Origin: Alteribacillus iranensis
GTDB lineage: Bacteria; Bacillota; Bacilli; Bacillales; Marinococcaceae
NCBI RefSeq assembly: GCF_900113025.1
Contig: NZ_FONT01000002.1
Coordinates: 565,878-629,877 of the forward strand
Direction of reading: 5' to 3'
Length of the DNA: 64,000 bases
Positions 19,171 to 27,869 of the stretch are shown piece after piece. Made by a program: the position numbers and the translations under genes. The notes beneath the pieces were generated by a model, which was not told where the DNA came from, did no database searches, and saw only the letters and a list, made by a program, of their open reading frames with translations. Within the stretch, counting starts at the first letter, position 1; each line of letters begins with the position of its first letter.

Positions 19171-19195
19171 GGAATGGCGTAACATCCGTTCGGCG

Positions 19196-19229
19196 AAAAA
19201 GCTTCCCGCTCGTTGCAGGAAGCTTTTTT
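19196..19229. terminator. Bidirectional terminator between convergent genes
   Basis: AAAAAGCTTCC and GGAAGCTTTTTT flank a 12-nt loop, with a U tract in both directions. It serves the orphan gene and the GGDEF-EAL gene. Confidence 0.85.
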
Positions 19230-19251
19230 CGATGATTCGCTGTGCCCAGCA

Positions 19252-20979
19252 TTATCTCCATTTCGCAAGGAGTTCTTCGCATTCGTTGGCCGTAACTGGT
19301 TTTCCGTAAAAGTACCCTTGTGCGTAGTGGCAGCCTTCTTCCCGGATCAACTTCAACTGTTCCTCTGTTTCAATTCCTTCACAGACGATGTTAAAGTTCA
19401 GGGACTTGGCCATGTTTATGATAAATTTCACGAGCTCGGCGTCGGTGTCGTTTCCATTGCTTTCTTGGACAAACGATTTATCGATTTTTAAATGATCGAT
19501 GGGAAATCGTTTAAGCTGACCGATGGAGGAATAGCCTGTCCCGAAGTCATCAAGGGAAATCTTGATGCCGATGTCCCGCAAAGGGAGCAGTTGGCGAGCA
19601 GCCGCTGTCAATTCTGTGATTTTCGTGTTTTCGCTGATTTCGAGACTGAGTTGCTGCGGCGGGAGCTTTGTTTCTTCCAGAATGGCTAATACTTTATCGA
19701 CAAAACGAACGCTTTCGAAAAAAGGACGGGAGACATTGACTGAAATCGTCAAATCCGGATATCCATTTTCTCGCCACTCTTGCGTTTGCTGACAAGCATT
19801 GCGCAGCACCCATTCATCAATTTCTTTAATGAATCCTGTTTCCTCCGCAATCGGAAGAAAGACATTCGGCGTCAACAACCCTTTTTCCGGGTGGTTCCAG
19901 CGAATGAGCGCTTCGGTTCCATACACTTTCTCTGTTTGCACATCGATCTGCAGCTGGTAATAAGCTTCTAATTGATCGAAGACAATCATTCGTCTCATGT
20001 CACTTTCAAAGATGAGCTTGTCCAATGAATAATCGGTATCGTCGCTTTCAAAAATGTAATGATTGTTGCGGCCTTCATCTTTTGTTTGATACAGCGCATA
20101 GTCCGCATTTCGTAGTAACGTGTCTACGTCATTTCCGTGTTCTGGAAACAGGCTGATTCCAATCGAAGTCGTAATATAGACTTCTTGGTTTTTGATAATA
20201 ATTGGCCGGTTAAGAAACTGATAAATCCGATCCAGCACTTCTTCGAGTGAGTCTTTCATATAAGGACTGTCTATTAATATCGTAAATTCATCCCCGCCAA
20301 ACCGACTCACAAACCCGTGATCTCCAATGGCTTTCTGGAGACGCTGGGCTACTTCTCTCAACAGCTGGTCGCCGGCATAATGGCCGAGGGAGTCATTGAT
20401 TTTTTTGAAGCGATCGAGGTCGAGAAAGAGAAACGCTAATTTGGCATGTTCTTTTCTCGCCTGCAGAAGGGCTTCCGTGGCTCTGTCGCGAAAATACACC
20501 CGGTTCGGCATATCGGTTAACGAATCATAATAAGCCATGTGAGAAATGAGATGCTCATGATTTTTTCGCTCCGTAATATCCCGGATCACCCCGATATAAT
20601 ACGTTCGTTTGCTGTCCCGATGACGAAGATGAGTAATCGTGATGTAAGACCAGAACTCTTCTCCATTTTTTCTGACGTTTAAGAGCTCTCCCGTCCACGT
20701 CCCTTCCTTTTCAATCGACTCCCACATGTCATCGTAAACGGAACGGCGTGTCTTTCCGGATGAGATATATTTAGGGTTCTCCCCTCTTAATTCTTCCAAC
20801 GAATAGCCGGTTATAGTTTCGTAAGCCGGATTAATAAAAATAATGTTCTGTTCTTCATCGGTTATCATTAAACCGTCATTCATATAGTCAAATAGTTTGC
20901 TAATGTTTTGTGGATCTTTTATAAATTCATGCAAAAATTCTTCTTTTTTCATATTCCAGATCGCAGCGTCTTGAGCCAT
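19252..20979 (-). CDS. PAS-GGDEF-EAL cyclic-di-GMP enzyme
   Basis: A predicted 575-residue cytosolic signalling protein. ATG at MAQDAAIWN was chosen for AAGGAGG 10 nt upstream. A PAS domain with PAC segment lies at about residues 25-140 (DGLMITDEEQNIIFINPAYE, GVIRDITERK). The GGDEF domain (about 150-310) has an intact RFGGDEF signature, while the RxxD inhibitory site expected just upstream is not present (KAIGD). The EAL domain (about 325-575) has EAL in TEALIRW, plus SLEISEN, DDFGTGYSS and CEGIET, so phosphodiesterase residues look intact. It may both make and degrade c-di-GMP under control of the PAS ligand. No membrane helix. It is a single gene transcribed toward the orphan gene. Confidence 0.92.
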   Translation of the reverse strand: MAQDAAIWNMKKEEFLHEFIKDPQNISKLFDYMNDGLMITDEEQNIIFINPAYETITGYSLEELRGENPKYISSGKTRRSVYDDMWESIEKEGTWTGELLNVRKNGEEFWSYITITHLRHRDSKRTYYIGVIRDITERKNHEHLISHMAYYDSLTDMPNRVYFRDRATEALLQARKEHAKLAFLFLDLDRFKKINDSLGHYAGDQLLREVAQRLQKAIGDHGFVSRFGGDEFTILIDSPYMKDSLEEVLDRIYQFLNRPIIIKNQEVYITTSIGISLFPEHGNDVDTLLRNADYALYQTKDEGRNNHYIFESDDTDYSLDKLIFESDMRRMIVFDQLEAYYQLQIDVQTEKVYGTEALIRWNHPEKGLLTPNVFLPIAEETGFIKEIDEWVLRNACQQTQEWRENGYPDLTISVNVSRPFFESVRFVDKVLAILEETKLPPQQLSLEISENTKITELTAAARQLLPLRDIGIKISLDDFGTGYSSIGQLKRFPIDHLKIDKSFVQESNGNDTDAELVKFIINMAKSLNFNIVCEGIETEEQLKLIREEGCHYAQGYFYGKPVTANECEELLAKWR

Positions 20980-21278
20980 GGGAATGTTCCTCCTTCGAAT
21001 GACACCCTCTGCGTGGACGAGTTTGGCGCACTGGTGCACTCATTCCTTGTTCCTATCTTGTGAATTGTTATTTTGTACCATTATTTTACCGTATTTCACA
21101 GGGAATCACTATGCTTTTCTATGAAAAGGAGGAGTTTCCTATCATTTTTTGTCGTCTTTTATCTATTTTCAGACTTTTGTAGGAATATTTTTGATTTAGC
21201 TAGTAAGCATTGAAAAACAGCTGTATACTAATTGTTGGGACACGTGCCTACATATACCAGAAGGGTGGTTATTTTTCT

Positions 21279-22907
21279 ATGAAAAAGTTTGCCAGTATGG
21301 CTCTTTCTGCTACGTTAGCGACATCGCTCGTATTTCCAGCTGTAGCAGGAGCAGAATCATCCTACAAAGACATAAAGGATGATTTCTGGGCAAAAGATGC
21401 GATTGATTACTTAACGGAGGAAGGAATTGTAAGCGGGTATGACAACAACACCTTCCGACCGAACGCCCCTGTCAAACGATCCCAAGCGGCGACGATGTTG
21501 ACAGAAGCGTTGGATTTGGATACAAGCGACCGTCCGGACCCTGGATTTTCGGATGTGGACAAAAATGACCACGTATACGAAGCAGCGGCGGTCATTGCTG
21601 ATGAAGGAATCATCGAAGGAAAAGACGGAAAGTTCATGCCAAACAAGCCGTTGACACGTGCGCAAATGGCTAAAATATTGACCGTAGCTTTTGAACTCGA
21701 TGGGGAGGAGAACGGTGAAGACTTCGCTGATATTCCTGACGACTACTGGGCGCATGATTTCATTCAAGCTATCTCCGCCAATGACATTGCAAGCGGGTAT
21801 GAGGAAGATGGAACGTTCCGCCCAAACAAGCCGACCACACGGGCTCAGTTTGCTACATTCTTGTCCAACGCAATTAATGATGAAGGTGACAGCGTGCAAG
21901 AAGATAACGAAGTGGCCCAGCTTCTCAAAGACACCATGGACGCTCAACTCAACTTGGACAGCTACACGTTTGAAGGCGACATGGACATGACGATGGGAAT
22001 GGATCTTCCGGATGAATTAACAGAAGAAGAAAAAGCAGCCATGGAAGAGGCCATGACGATGCAAATGAATATGCGTGGCGCTTTCCAAATGGATCCCCTT
22101 GTGACGGAGACGGTCATTGACCAAACCATCCCAGGTTTTGATGAAACAATCACATCTGCGGCCGTTATGGCAGATGGCAAAAGCTATGAATATGTATCGG
22201 ACGCTGCGTTCCTCGGTTATCCTGCTGAATGGGATGGCAAGTACATTGAAATGGACTATGAGGAACTTCTTGGTGAAGAGTTCAGTCAGTTTATGTTCAA
22301 TATCGACAAGCAATACGAGATGACACAAGAGATCTATGAACTATTCATTGACACGTTCGGAACAGATGCGTTCACTCTTCTCGATGAGCATAACGCTATT
22401 CCTGAAGGAACCGAGTATGAGCAGATCGTGAAATTCGAATTGACTGAAGAAGCATTGGTCGACTTCGCTGATTCATTTGAAGAAGACGTATGGCCAGAAC
22501 TCGAGTCTATCTTAGAGAATCCACAACTATTCTCTCAATTTGGCATCTCCGCGGAGCAAGCAGAAACATTAAACGAAGCGGCAGACGCTGACTTTGACGA
22601 GTTTCTCAGCAACTTGAGCCTCGATGACTTCGAAATCTATCAAGCGATCAATAGCGATAACTTGATCGTATTTGATACAGGTAACATCGCAATCAGCTAC
22701 GCAGACGAAACAGGCAGCTTCTCTTTCGGTATCGAGTATGATATGGAATTAGGTAACTTCAATGAAGATATCCAACTCGAATACGGCGTACCAGAAAATG
22801 AAGAAGACATCATTCCATTTGAAGAGGTTCTCGAATGGCAAGAACAACAACTTGAGAATCTTGAAGACTTTGAAGAAGTAGAAGTAGACGAAGACGACGT
22901 AGCGTAA
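21279..22907 (+). CDS. SLH-domain surface protein with DUF6612-like C-terminal domain
   Basis: A predicted 542-residue secreted protein. ATG at MKKFASMALSA was chosen for AGAAGGGTGG upstream. The signal peptide ends at AGA (about residue 25). Three SLH domains cover about residues 26-205 (YKDIKDDFWAKDAI, FSDVDKNDHVYEAA, FADIPDDYWAHDFI). The C-terminal about 320 residues resemble the DUF6612 lipoprotein domain: QLNLDSYTFEGDMDMTMG, a Met/Glu-rich helix, MADGKSYEYV and a late VFDTGNIAIS strand. The tail is a Glu/Asp-rich coil. It is a wall-bound relative of the lipoprotein at 9.8-10.6 kb; binding function unknown. Confidence 0.85.
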   Translation: MKKFASMALSATLATSLVFPAVAGAESSYKDIKDDFWAKDAIDYLTEEGIVSGYDNNTFRPNAPVKRSQAATMLTEALDLDTSDRPDPGFSDVDKNDHVYEAAAVIADEGIIEGKDGKFMPNKPLTRAQMAKILTVAFELDGEENGEDFADIPDDYWAHDFIQAISANDIASGYEEDGTFRPNKPTTRAQFATFLSNAINDEGDSVQEDNEVAQLLKDTMDAQLNLDSYTFEGDMDMTMGMDLPDELTEEEKAAMEEAMTMQMNMRGAFQMDPLVTETVIDQTIPGFDETITSAAVMADGKSYEYVSDAAFLGYPAEWDGKYIEMDYEELLGEEFSQFMFNIDKQYEMTQEIYELFIDTFGTDAFTLLDEHNAIPEGTEYEQIVKFELTEEALVDFADSFEEDVWPELESILENPQLFSQFGISAEQAETLNEAADADFDEFLSNLSLDDFEIYQAINSDNLIVFDTGNIAISYADETGSFSFGIEYDMELGNFNEDIQLEYGVPENEEDIIPFEEVLEWQEQQLENLEDFEEVEVDEDDVA

Positions 22908-22920
22908 CTTTTACAGAAGA

Positions 22921-22964
22921 AAGGGTGTTCCCAAGGGCCTATACCGGCCATGGGACACCCTTTT
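22921..22964 (+). terminator. Terminator of the SLH-DUF6612-like gene
   Basis: AAGGGTGTTCCC and GGGACACCCTT form a stem with an inner GGCC/GGCC pairing, followed by TTTTCTTG. Confidence 0.8.
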
Positions 22965-23024
22965 CTTGTTTTCTGTCTCGCCGGTGGTTGATGGCCGCCA
23001 CGGTCAACCGGACGGAAGCTCTTT

Positions 23025-23580
23025 CATGGAACAAGAATCATGAGGGATACGTGAAATAGGGGCTCCATGGCGATTTCATGCGACACGTTTTCTTTGTTCC
23101 TATGAAAAAATTGCTTCATGACACCCTGTTCCGTCCTCCATGAGACAAGTTATTTGTGAAATCCTTCCTTTCTTTGTCTCATGAACCGTTCATAGAGCAG
23201 AAATTTTGGTACATCCGCGGAATACTTGTTCCATGACCTTCTCATGAGACACTTTTTCTTCGGATTTCTGTCTTTCCCTGCTTCATGATGCCCTATTTCG
23301 CCATCCATGAGACACATCTTTCTCGAAAACTAGCAGTTCCTTGTCTTTTGAACCTCTCATAGAGCAGAAATTTTGGTACATCCACAGAATTCTTGTTCCA
23401 TGACCCTCTCATGAGACATTTTTTCTTCGGATTTCTATCTTTTCCAGCTTCATGATATCCTGTTCCACCCTTCATGGAACACATTATCTTTGACATCCAG
23501 CGGTTCCTTGTCTTATGAACCGTTCATAGAGCAGAAATTTTGGTACATTCACGGAATTCTTGCTCCATGACCCTCTCTTA
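23025..23580. repeat. Family II 52-bp palindromic repeat array with 167-bp higher-order unit
   Basis: The unit CATGAGACAAG...CTTTGTCTCATG (23139-23183) is a 45-bp palindrome, the same length as the one at 19055. The marker CATAGAGCAGAAATTTTGG recurs at 23191, 23358 and 23525, exactly 167 bp apart. Within each 167-bp unit the CATRAG starts are spaced 52, 63 and 52 bp. It fills the gap between two convergent genes. No ORF of interest. Confidence 0.85.
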
Positions 23581-23594
23581 AACACTTCCTTTTC

Positions 23595-24950
23595 TCACCA
23601 TACCTGTTCCATGATCCAATGCCCCACGTCTATCAGCTTCTCTTCCTGGTAGAGGTCTCCTACCAATTGGAGACCGATGGGCAATTGCTCCTCGTTATGC
23701 CCGATCGGGACACTCAACGCAGGCAGGCCGCTTACATTAAACGGCCCGGTAAACCGAGACAAGGTGAGTAACATATCCTCTACCTCTTCTCCCCATCTCA
23801 CTGCGTTGGCTGTAAGCTTGGGAGCTGTGATAGGAAGCGTGGGCGTCAGGAGAATATCAACTTCCTCGAACACGTCGCGACTCGCTCTCTTTATTCTCTC
23901 TCGCCATGTTAAAGCGGCTTTGTATTCCTCCGGGGTAATGGTCTGGCCATAGGTAAAATACATATAATTTTCTTTTTCATACCGGTCTTTGTGTTCGGCG
24001 ACCGTCTTTTTATGAAAATAAGCGGCTTCTGCACCTATTACTGTTTCTTGCACATCCATCATTTCTTCCACGTGGGGAATCGTCACTTCTTTGTATGTTG
24101 CGCCATGCTGCACACACAGATCAATGACTTCTTTCACTTTCCCTTTTACGGTATCCTCCATTTTTTCAAAGAAATAGTTGTCTGGAATCCCAATTGTAAC
24201 TTGCTTCATATCCACCGGTTTTGGCAAACGAGCGGTAGTTTGATGGGCTCCTGGCACGATGGTATGAAACAATACGGATAGGTCTTGGCAGTCTTTCGAG
24301 AGAATTCCGACATGATCCAAGGACCATGAGAGTGGTGTCACACCCGACACTGGCAGCAAATCATAGGTCGGTTTTAGTCCGACAATGCCGCAGCACGCTG
24401 CCGGTATACGTACGGAGCCTGACGTATCCGTGCCAATCGCTCCGTAAGCCATATGGGAAGCCACGGCTGCCGCACTTCCTCCGCTCGAGCCGCCTACACT
24501 ATGTGCTGGATTCAGCGGATGTTGAATGGTACCATACTGTTTGTTTTTTCCTGTTACATGATTGGCGTATTCATCCAAGTTCGTTTTCCCAATGAGAATA
24601 GCGCCTTCTTCCTCCAGATGATCGATGATCGCTGCGTTCTGTTGGCTGATATGTTGCTCGTCCACCGCGGAGCCATTCGTACACCGCACGCCTTGGACCG
24701 CAATATTATCTTTCACAGCAAGGGGAATCCCGTGCAGCGGCCCTTTGTACGTACCACGTTCGATTTCTTTTTCCGCTTCTTCTGCTTGCTGCAATGCCTT
24801 GTCTTTCATAACCGTAATAAACGTATTCGTCGTCTCGTTTTCTCTTTCTATTTTCTGAAGAAGGTTTCTTGTCACTTCAACGGGGGAGACTTTTTTGTTA
24901 CGAATCATGTCAGAAAGCTGTAAGAGACTCCATGTATGATGCTCGTCCAT
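23595..24950 (-). CDS. Amidase (amidase signature family)
   Basis: A 451-residue cytosolic amidase of the GatA/AS family. The Ser-cisSer-Lys triad is recognisable: Lys in GIPLAVKDN, cis-Ser in TDTSGSVRIPA and the nucleophile after GGSSGGSAAAVA. Length and pattern fit a stand-alone amidase. A gatC/gatB partner is not adjacent, so a tRNA amidotransferase subunit is unlikely. GGGAGG precedes the ATG. Substrate unknown. It is monocistronic, with family II repeats just downstream. Confidence 0.88.
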   Translation of the reverse strand: MDEHHTWSLLQLSDMIRNKKVSPVEVTRNLLQKIERENETTNTFITVMKDKALQQAEEAEKEIERGTYKGPLHGIPLAVKDNIAVQGVRCTNGSAVDEQHISQQNAAIIDHLEEEGAILIGKTNLDEYANHVTGKNKQYGTIQHPLNPAHSVGGSSGGSAAAVASHMAYGAIGTDTSGSVRIPAACCGIVGLKPTYDLLPVSGVTPLSWSLDHVGILSKDCQDLSVLFHTIVPGAHQTTARLPKPVDMKQVTIGIPDNYFFEKMEDTVKGKVKEVIDLCVQHGATYKEVTIPHVEEMMDVQETVIGAEAAYFHKKTVAEHKDRYEKENYMYFTYGQTITPEEYKAALTWRERIKRASRDVFEEVDILLTPTLPITAPKLTANAVRWGEEVEDMLLTLSRFTGPFNVSGLPALSVPIGHNEEQLPIGLQLVGDLYQEEKLIDVGHWIMEQVW

Positions 24951-25011
24951 CTGTGATTCCTCCCGACTTTCTTTCTATTTTCATCCGTTTTCGTCGTAAC
25001 CCAGATCATCG

Positions 25012-25045
25012 TAGAGAAAGAACGTTCGCGTAGACCGCAAACGTT
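25012..25045 (-). terminator. Terminator of the NhaC-type antiporter gene
   Basis: AACGTTTGCG and CGCGAACGTT pair over 10 bp around a 5-nt loop, followed by CTTTCTC on the minus strand. Confidence 0.65.
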
Positions 25046-25066
25046 CGGTTGATCCGACTGTTCCCT

Positions 25067-26440
25067 TTACACGATCAGGCCAAGGCCGAGAAAGATAAAG
25101 AAAGATAGAATTAGCCCAGCCAATGCGTATGGGAACGATACTCTAATCTGCGACATATTGCTGACTTGCGTGGAAGCGCTCGTTAACGTCACCGCATCCC
25201 CGAAGAAGCAGACGTGACTGCCGAATACTCCTCCCGATACCATTGCTCCTAGCACGAGAGACGTGTTAACATCACTCATTTGCGTCAGCGGAAGGATAAT
25301 CGGTAATACGATTCCCATCGTTCCCCAGTAGTTCCCGGTCGTGAATCCTAAAAAGGCGACGACAAGGAGCGTAATCCCAGGTAGCAGCAATGGGGTAATC
25401 AGCGGTTCGACAGAGGTAATCACATACTCAATCGTCCCTAGGTTTTCGTTGACTCTTACTAACAGGAAGATCGCGATGATTAACACGATTAATTCCACCA
25501 TATCCTGAATCCCTTTTACACTCGTATCAAATAACTCGGAATACGTCATCGTTCCGTTCAAACGATACAAAATAAAACAAGTGACAATCGCAAGGATCAC
25601 GCCAATGATTAAATCCATATCAAACATAATCGTCCCTGCGACTAAAACAATGATCGGCAACACGAAGTTGATCAAGCGCGGTTTTTTCGTATTCCCACTA
25701 TTCTCTTCCAGTTCGTCTTCAAAACCTTCCGTGTCTGGCCCACTGCCTTCTGGGAATAAATTTCCTTTTTCTGCGCGAGCCACCGCTTCTTTCACATATT
25801 TTGTCATTGGAACTTTTCTAAATATAAACAATAACACGATGATTAATGTGATCATCGGATAAACCATAAAAGGTATTGTTGAAAGGTACGTCGTAAACCC
25901 ATCTCCATCTAGAAGTTCACTGGATCCGTAGAGCCCCATTAAGAAGACAGCCCAGCTGGAAAACGGCAGCAGTACAGAGACAGGAGTTCCTGTCGAGTTG
26001 GTCACGTAAGCTAACACTTCTCTTGGAACTTTAAATTTATCAGTCAAGTTTCTCATCGTCCCACCAATGAGCAACGCATTCATATATTCATCCATGAAAA
26101 TAATAATTCCGAAAATATAGGTCGCTAATAAGCTATTTTGCTTATTTTTTACATATTTAATGGCGAGTTCCCGGAAGGCGGTACCGGCGTTTGATTGTCC
26201 GAACATCGCAATCAAGATACCAAACAACGCAGGAATAACCATCGTCCAAACGACATCGGGGTCACTCATCGTCGCAAGCAAATCCCCTACCCAATTTGGA
26301 AAAAATGAAAACCCATACAGTAATATCGCGCCTACTACCGTCCCTAGAATTAAAGGTTCAATGACCTTCTTTGTAATAATCGCAGTAATCACAACAACGG
26401 CAATTGGTAGCAAGGATAACAATCCATATGTCTCACCCAT
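25067..26440 (-). CDS. NhaC-family Na+/H+ antiporter-like membrane transporter
   Basis: A 457-residue polytopic membrane protein with about 12 hydrophobic segments and an Na_H_antiport_1 (NhaC) pattern. Visible family segments include FGILIAMFGQSNAGTAFREL, FMDEYMNALLIGGTMRNLTD, NSTGTPVSVLLPFSSWAVF, GFTTGNYWGTMGIVLPI and a GSHVCFFGDAVTLTSASTQ motif near the end. A Glu/Asp-rich cytoplasmic loop lies near residues 220-240. GGGAGGAGGG precedes the ATG. Members exchange Na+ for H+, and some transport organic acids or lysine, so the substrate is uncertain. Na+/H+ exchange fits a haloalkaliphile. Confidence 0.85.
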   Translation of the reverse strand: MGETYGLLSLLPIAVVVITAIITKKVIEPLILGTVVGAILLYGFSFFPNWVGDLLATMSDPDVVWTMVIPALFGILIAMFGQSNAGTAFRELAIKYVKNKQNSLLATYIFGIIIFMDEYMNALLIGGTMRNLTDKFKVPREVLAYVTNSTGTPVSVLLPFSSWAVFLMGLYGSSELLDGDGFTTYLSTIPFMVYPMITLIIVLLFIFRKVPMTKYVKEAVARAEKGNLFPEGSGPDTEGFEDELEENSGNTKKPRLINFVLPIIVLVAGTIMFDMDLIIGVILAIVTCFILYRLNGTMTYSELFDTSVKGIQDMVELIVLIIAIFLLVRVNENLGTIEYVITSVEPLITPLLLPGITLLVVAFLGFTTGNYWGTMGIVLPIILPLTQMSDVNTSLVLGAMVSGGVFGSHVCFFGDAVTLTSASTQVSNMSQIRVSFPYALAGLILSFFIFLGLGLIV

Positions 26441-26831
26441 GTTCTTTCCCTCCTCCTCCCTCGCATGGTTATAAAAGGGAGTTATTCATGGTGCCTGTCC
26501 ACACGGGATATCTCTCTGGTGTCTGTGAGAGCGCGTGTATCCAAGCAGATGTTTCAACCGACCGTCTGTAGGGATTCTCATCGTAGTATTCCTCCCTTGT
26601 GGAGGATAATTCCCTTCTCCCTCCCCCTTTCTTTCTGGATCACAAAGCTTGCGGCAACTGTGCTACTTTTCTAAAAAATGAATCGAAACACCTACGCTTT
26701 GTCGATCCATGGAATCCCTAGGTCTATTATACCACAACTTTTGAGTAATTTTTTTACACAGTGTTTTGAATATACCGAATAGAAAAAAAGCCATAGGCCA
26801 GAACCACCTATGACTTACGATTCACACTGGG
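26441..26831. other. Intergenic region with long leader of the antiporter gene
   Basis: The minus strand carries TATAAT at about 26731-26736, about 290 nt upstream of the NhaC ATG, with no clear -35. The leader has GGGAGGAA...GAATCCC-type pairings but no riboswitch consensus I recognise. The left end holds the tatC terminator. Confidence 0.4.
26783..26814 (-). terminator. Terminator of the phoX-tatA-tatC operon
   Basis: GTCATAGG and CCTATGGC form a stem followed by TTTTTTTC on the minus strand, shortly after the tatC stop. Confidence 0.8.
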
Positions 26832-27578
26832 TTAGGCACTCATCCCCTCTGGACCGCTTCGTTTCGCTTCGGCTGCTTGTTTCCTTTTATAGATGACGTT
26901 GGATAATAATAAGCTGCATTCAAATAAGAAAAATAATGGAATGATAACTAACACATCGGATAAGAAATCCGGCGGGGTGATCAATACAGAAACAACCACC
27001 AACCCGAAGTACGCATATTTTCTCGATTTCCGAAGTCGTTCCGGATTTAAAATACCGAGACTCGTCAGAAACATTATCACGAGAGGCAGTTCAAATAAGA
27101 AACCGAATGGCAAGGTCATCTGCATCAAAAACCTGAAATATTTTTCAGTCGTAAAAAAAGTAGTAAAAAGATCATCGGATAACGACATGAGAAATTGGAG
27201 CACGATCGGAAAGAGAACGAAATACCCAAAGGAAATGCCGCCGATAAATAAGAGAAACAATGCGGGAATATACGTAATCGATACTTTTCGCTCTTTTTCG
27301 GTCAACGCCGGACTGACAAAACGCCAGACTTGATAAGCTGCGACCGGAATCACCGCTGTAATCGCTGCCACACTCGCTAACATGACATACACCCAGAGGA
27401 TCTCGCTGGGGCCAAGAACTGCTAATGGAACCGGCAAGTCTTTGACGAGCCACTCGTAAATGTCGCGAACAAATACAAACGCTCCGATAAAAAATAATAG
27501 AAATATACCGACCGTGATGAGGATTCGCTTTCGCAGCTCACTCAATTCTTCCACCATATTAAACGTACTTTCCTCCAC
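26832..27578 (-). CDS. tatC: Sec-independent translocase subunit TatC
   Basis: A predicted 248-residue protein with six membrane segments. GTG (MEESTFNMVEEL) was chosen because GGGGAG lies 6 nt upstream. The TatC signatures are present: an N-terminal ELR.R segment, FVSPALTEKERK, FGYFVLFP, FLMQMTLPFGFLFELPLV and an R-rich AYFGLVVVSVLITPPD region. With TatA it forms the minimal Gram-positive twin-arginine translocase. It lies in an operon with tatA and the Tat substrate phoX. Confidence 0.95.
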   Translation of the reverse strand: MEESTFNMVEELSELRKRILITVGIFLLFFIGAFVFVRDIYEWLVKDLPVPLAVLGPSEILWVYVMLASVAAITAVIPVAAYQVWRFVSPALTEKERKVSITYIPALFLLFIGGISFGYFVLFPIVLQFLMSLSDDLFTTFFTTEKYFRFLMQMTLPFGFLFELPLVIMFLTSLGILNPERLRKSRKYAYFGLVVVSVLITPPDFLSDVLVIIPLFFLFECSLLLSNVIYKRKQAAEAKRSGPEGMSA

Positions 27579-27645
27579 GCTTGACTCCCCTTTCAATAAG
27601 AGAAGATGTAAGCGTTGGACTTACACCTTCTCTCTTCCTATTTGA

Positions 27646-27855
27646 TTAACCAGCCTCGCTTGGGTTTTTCGTTTCCTTCTTCTCTTCCTCTTCTTTTACA
27701 GGGTCATCATTCGTAAGCTCTCTCGTGGAATTCTTGAATTCTTTCAATGTCGTTCCGAATGCCCGTCCGATTTCTGGGAGCTTGGATGGTCCAAATATAA
27801 TTAATGCGATCACAAGGATGAGTATTAACCCTGGGATTCCTATATTCATTGGCAT
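27646..27855 (-). CDS. tatA: Sec-independent translocase subunit TatA
   Basis: A 69-residue protein: one membrane helix (about 7-22), then the FGP hinge ([17 protein letters not shown]), an amphipathic helix and a Glu/Lys-rich tail. This is the usual TatA/TatAd layout. GGAGGTGA precedes the ATG. It lies 14 nt downstream of phoX and upstream of tatC. It forms the variable-size channel for folded proteins carrying twin-arginine signals. Confidence 0.95.
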   Translation of the reverse strand: MPMNIGIPGLILILVIALIIFGPSKLPEIGRAFGTTLKEFKNSTRELTNDDPVKEEEEKKETKNPSEAG

Positions 27856-27869
27856 TGGTCGCTCACCTC

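Noticed and set aside
23595-24950. Amidase as GatA of the tRNA amidotransferase
   Set aside because: No gatC/gatB neighbours and the sequence fits a stand-alone amidase; generic call kept.
26441-26736. Lysine or SAM riboswitch before the NhaC-type gene
   Set aside because: The conserved core motifs of these riboswitches are not present.
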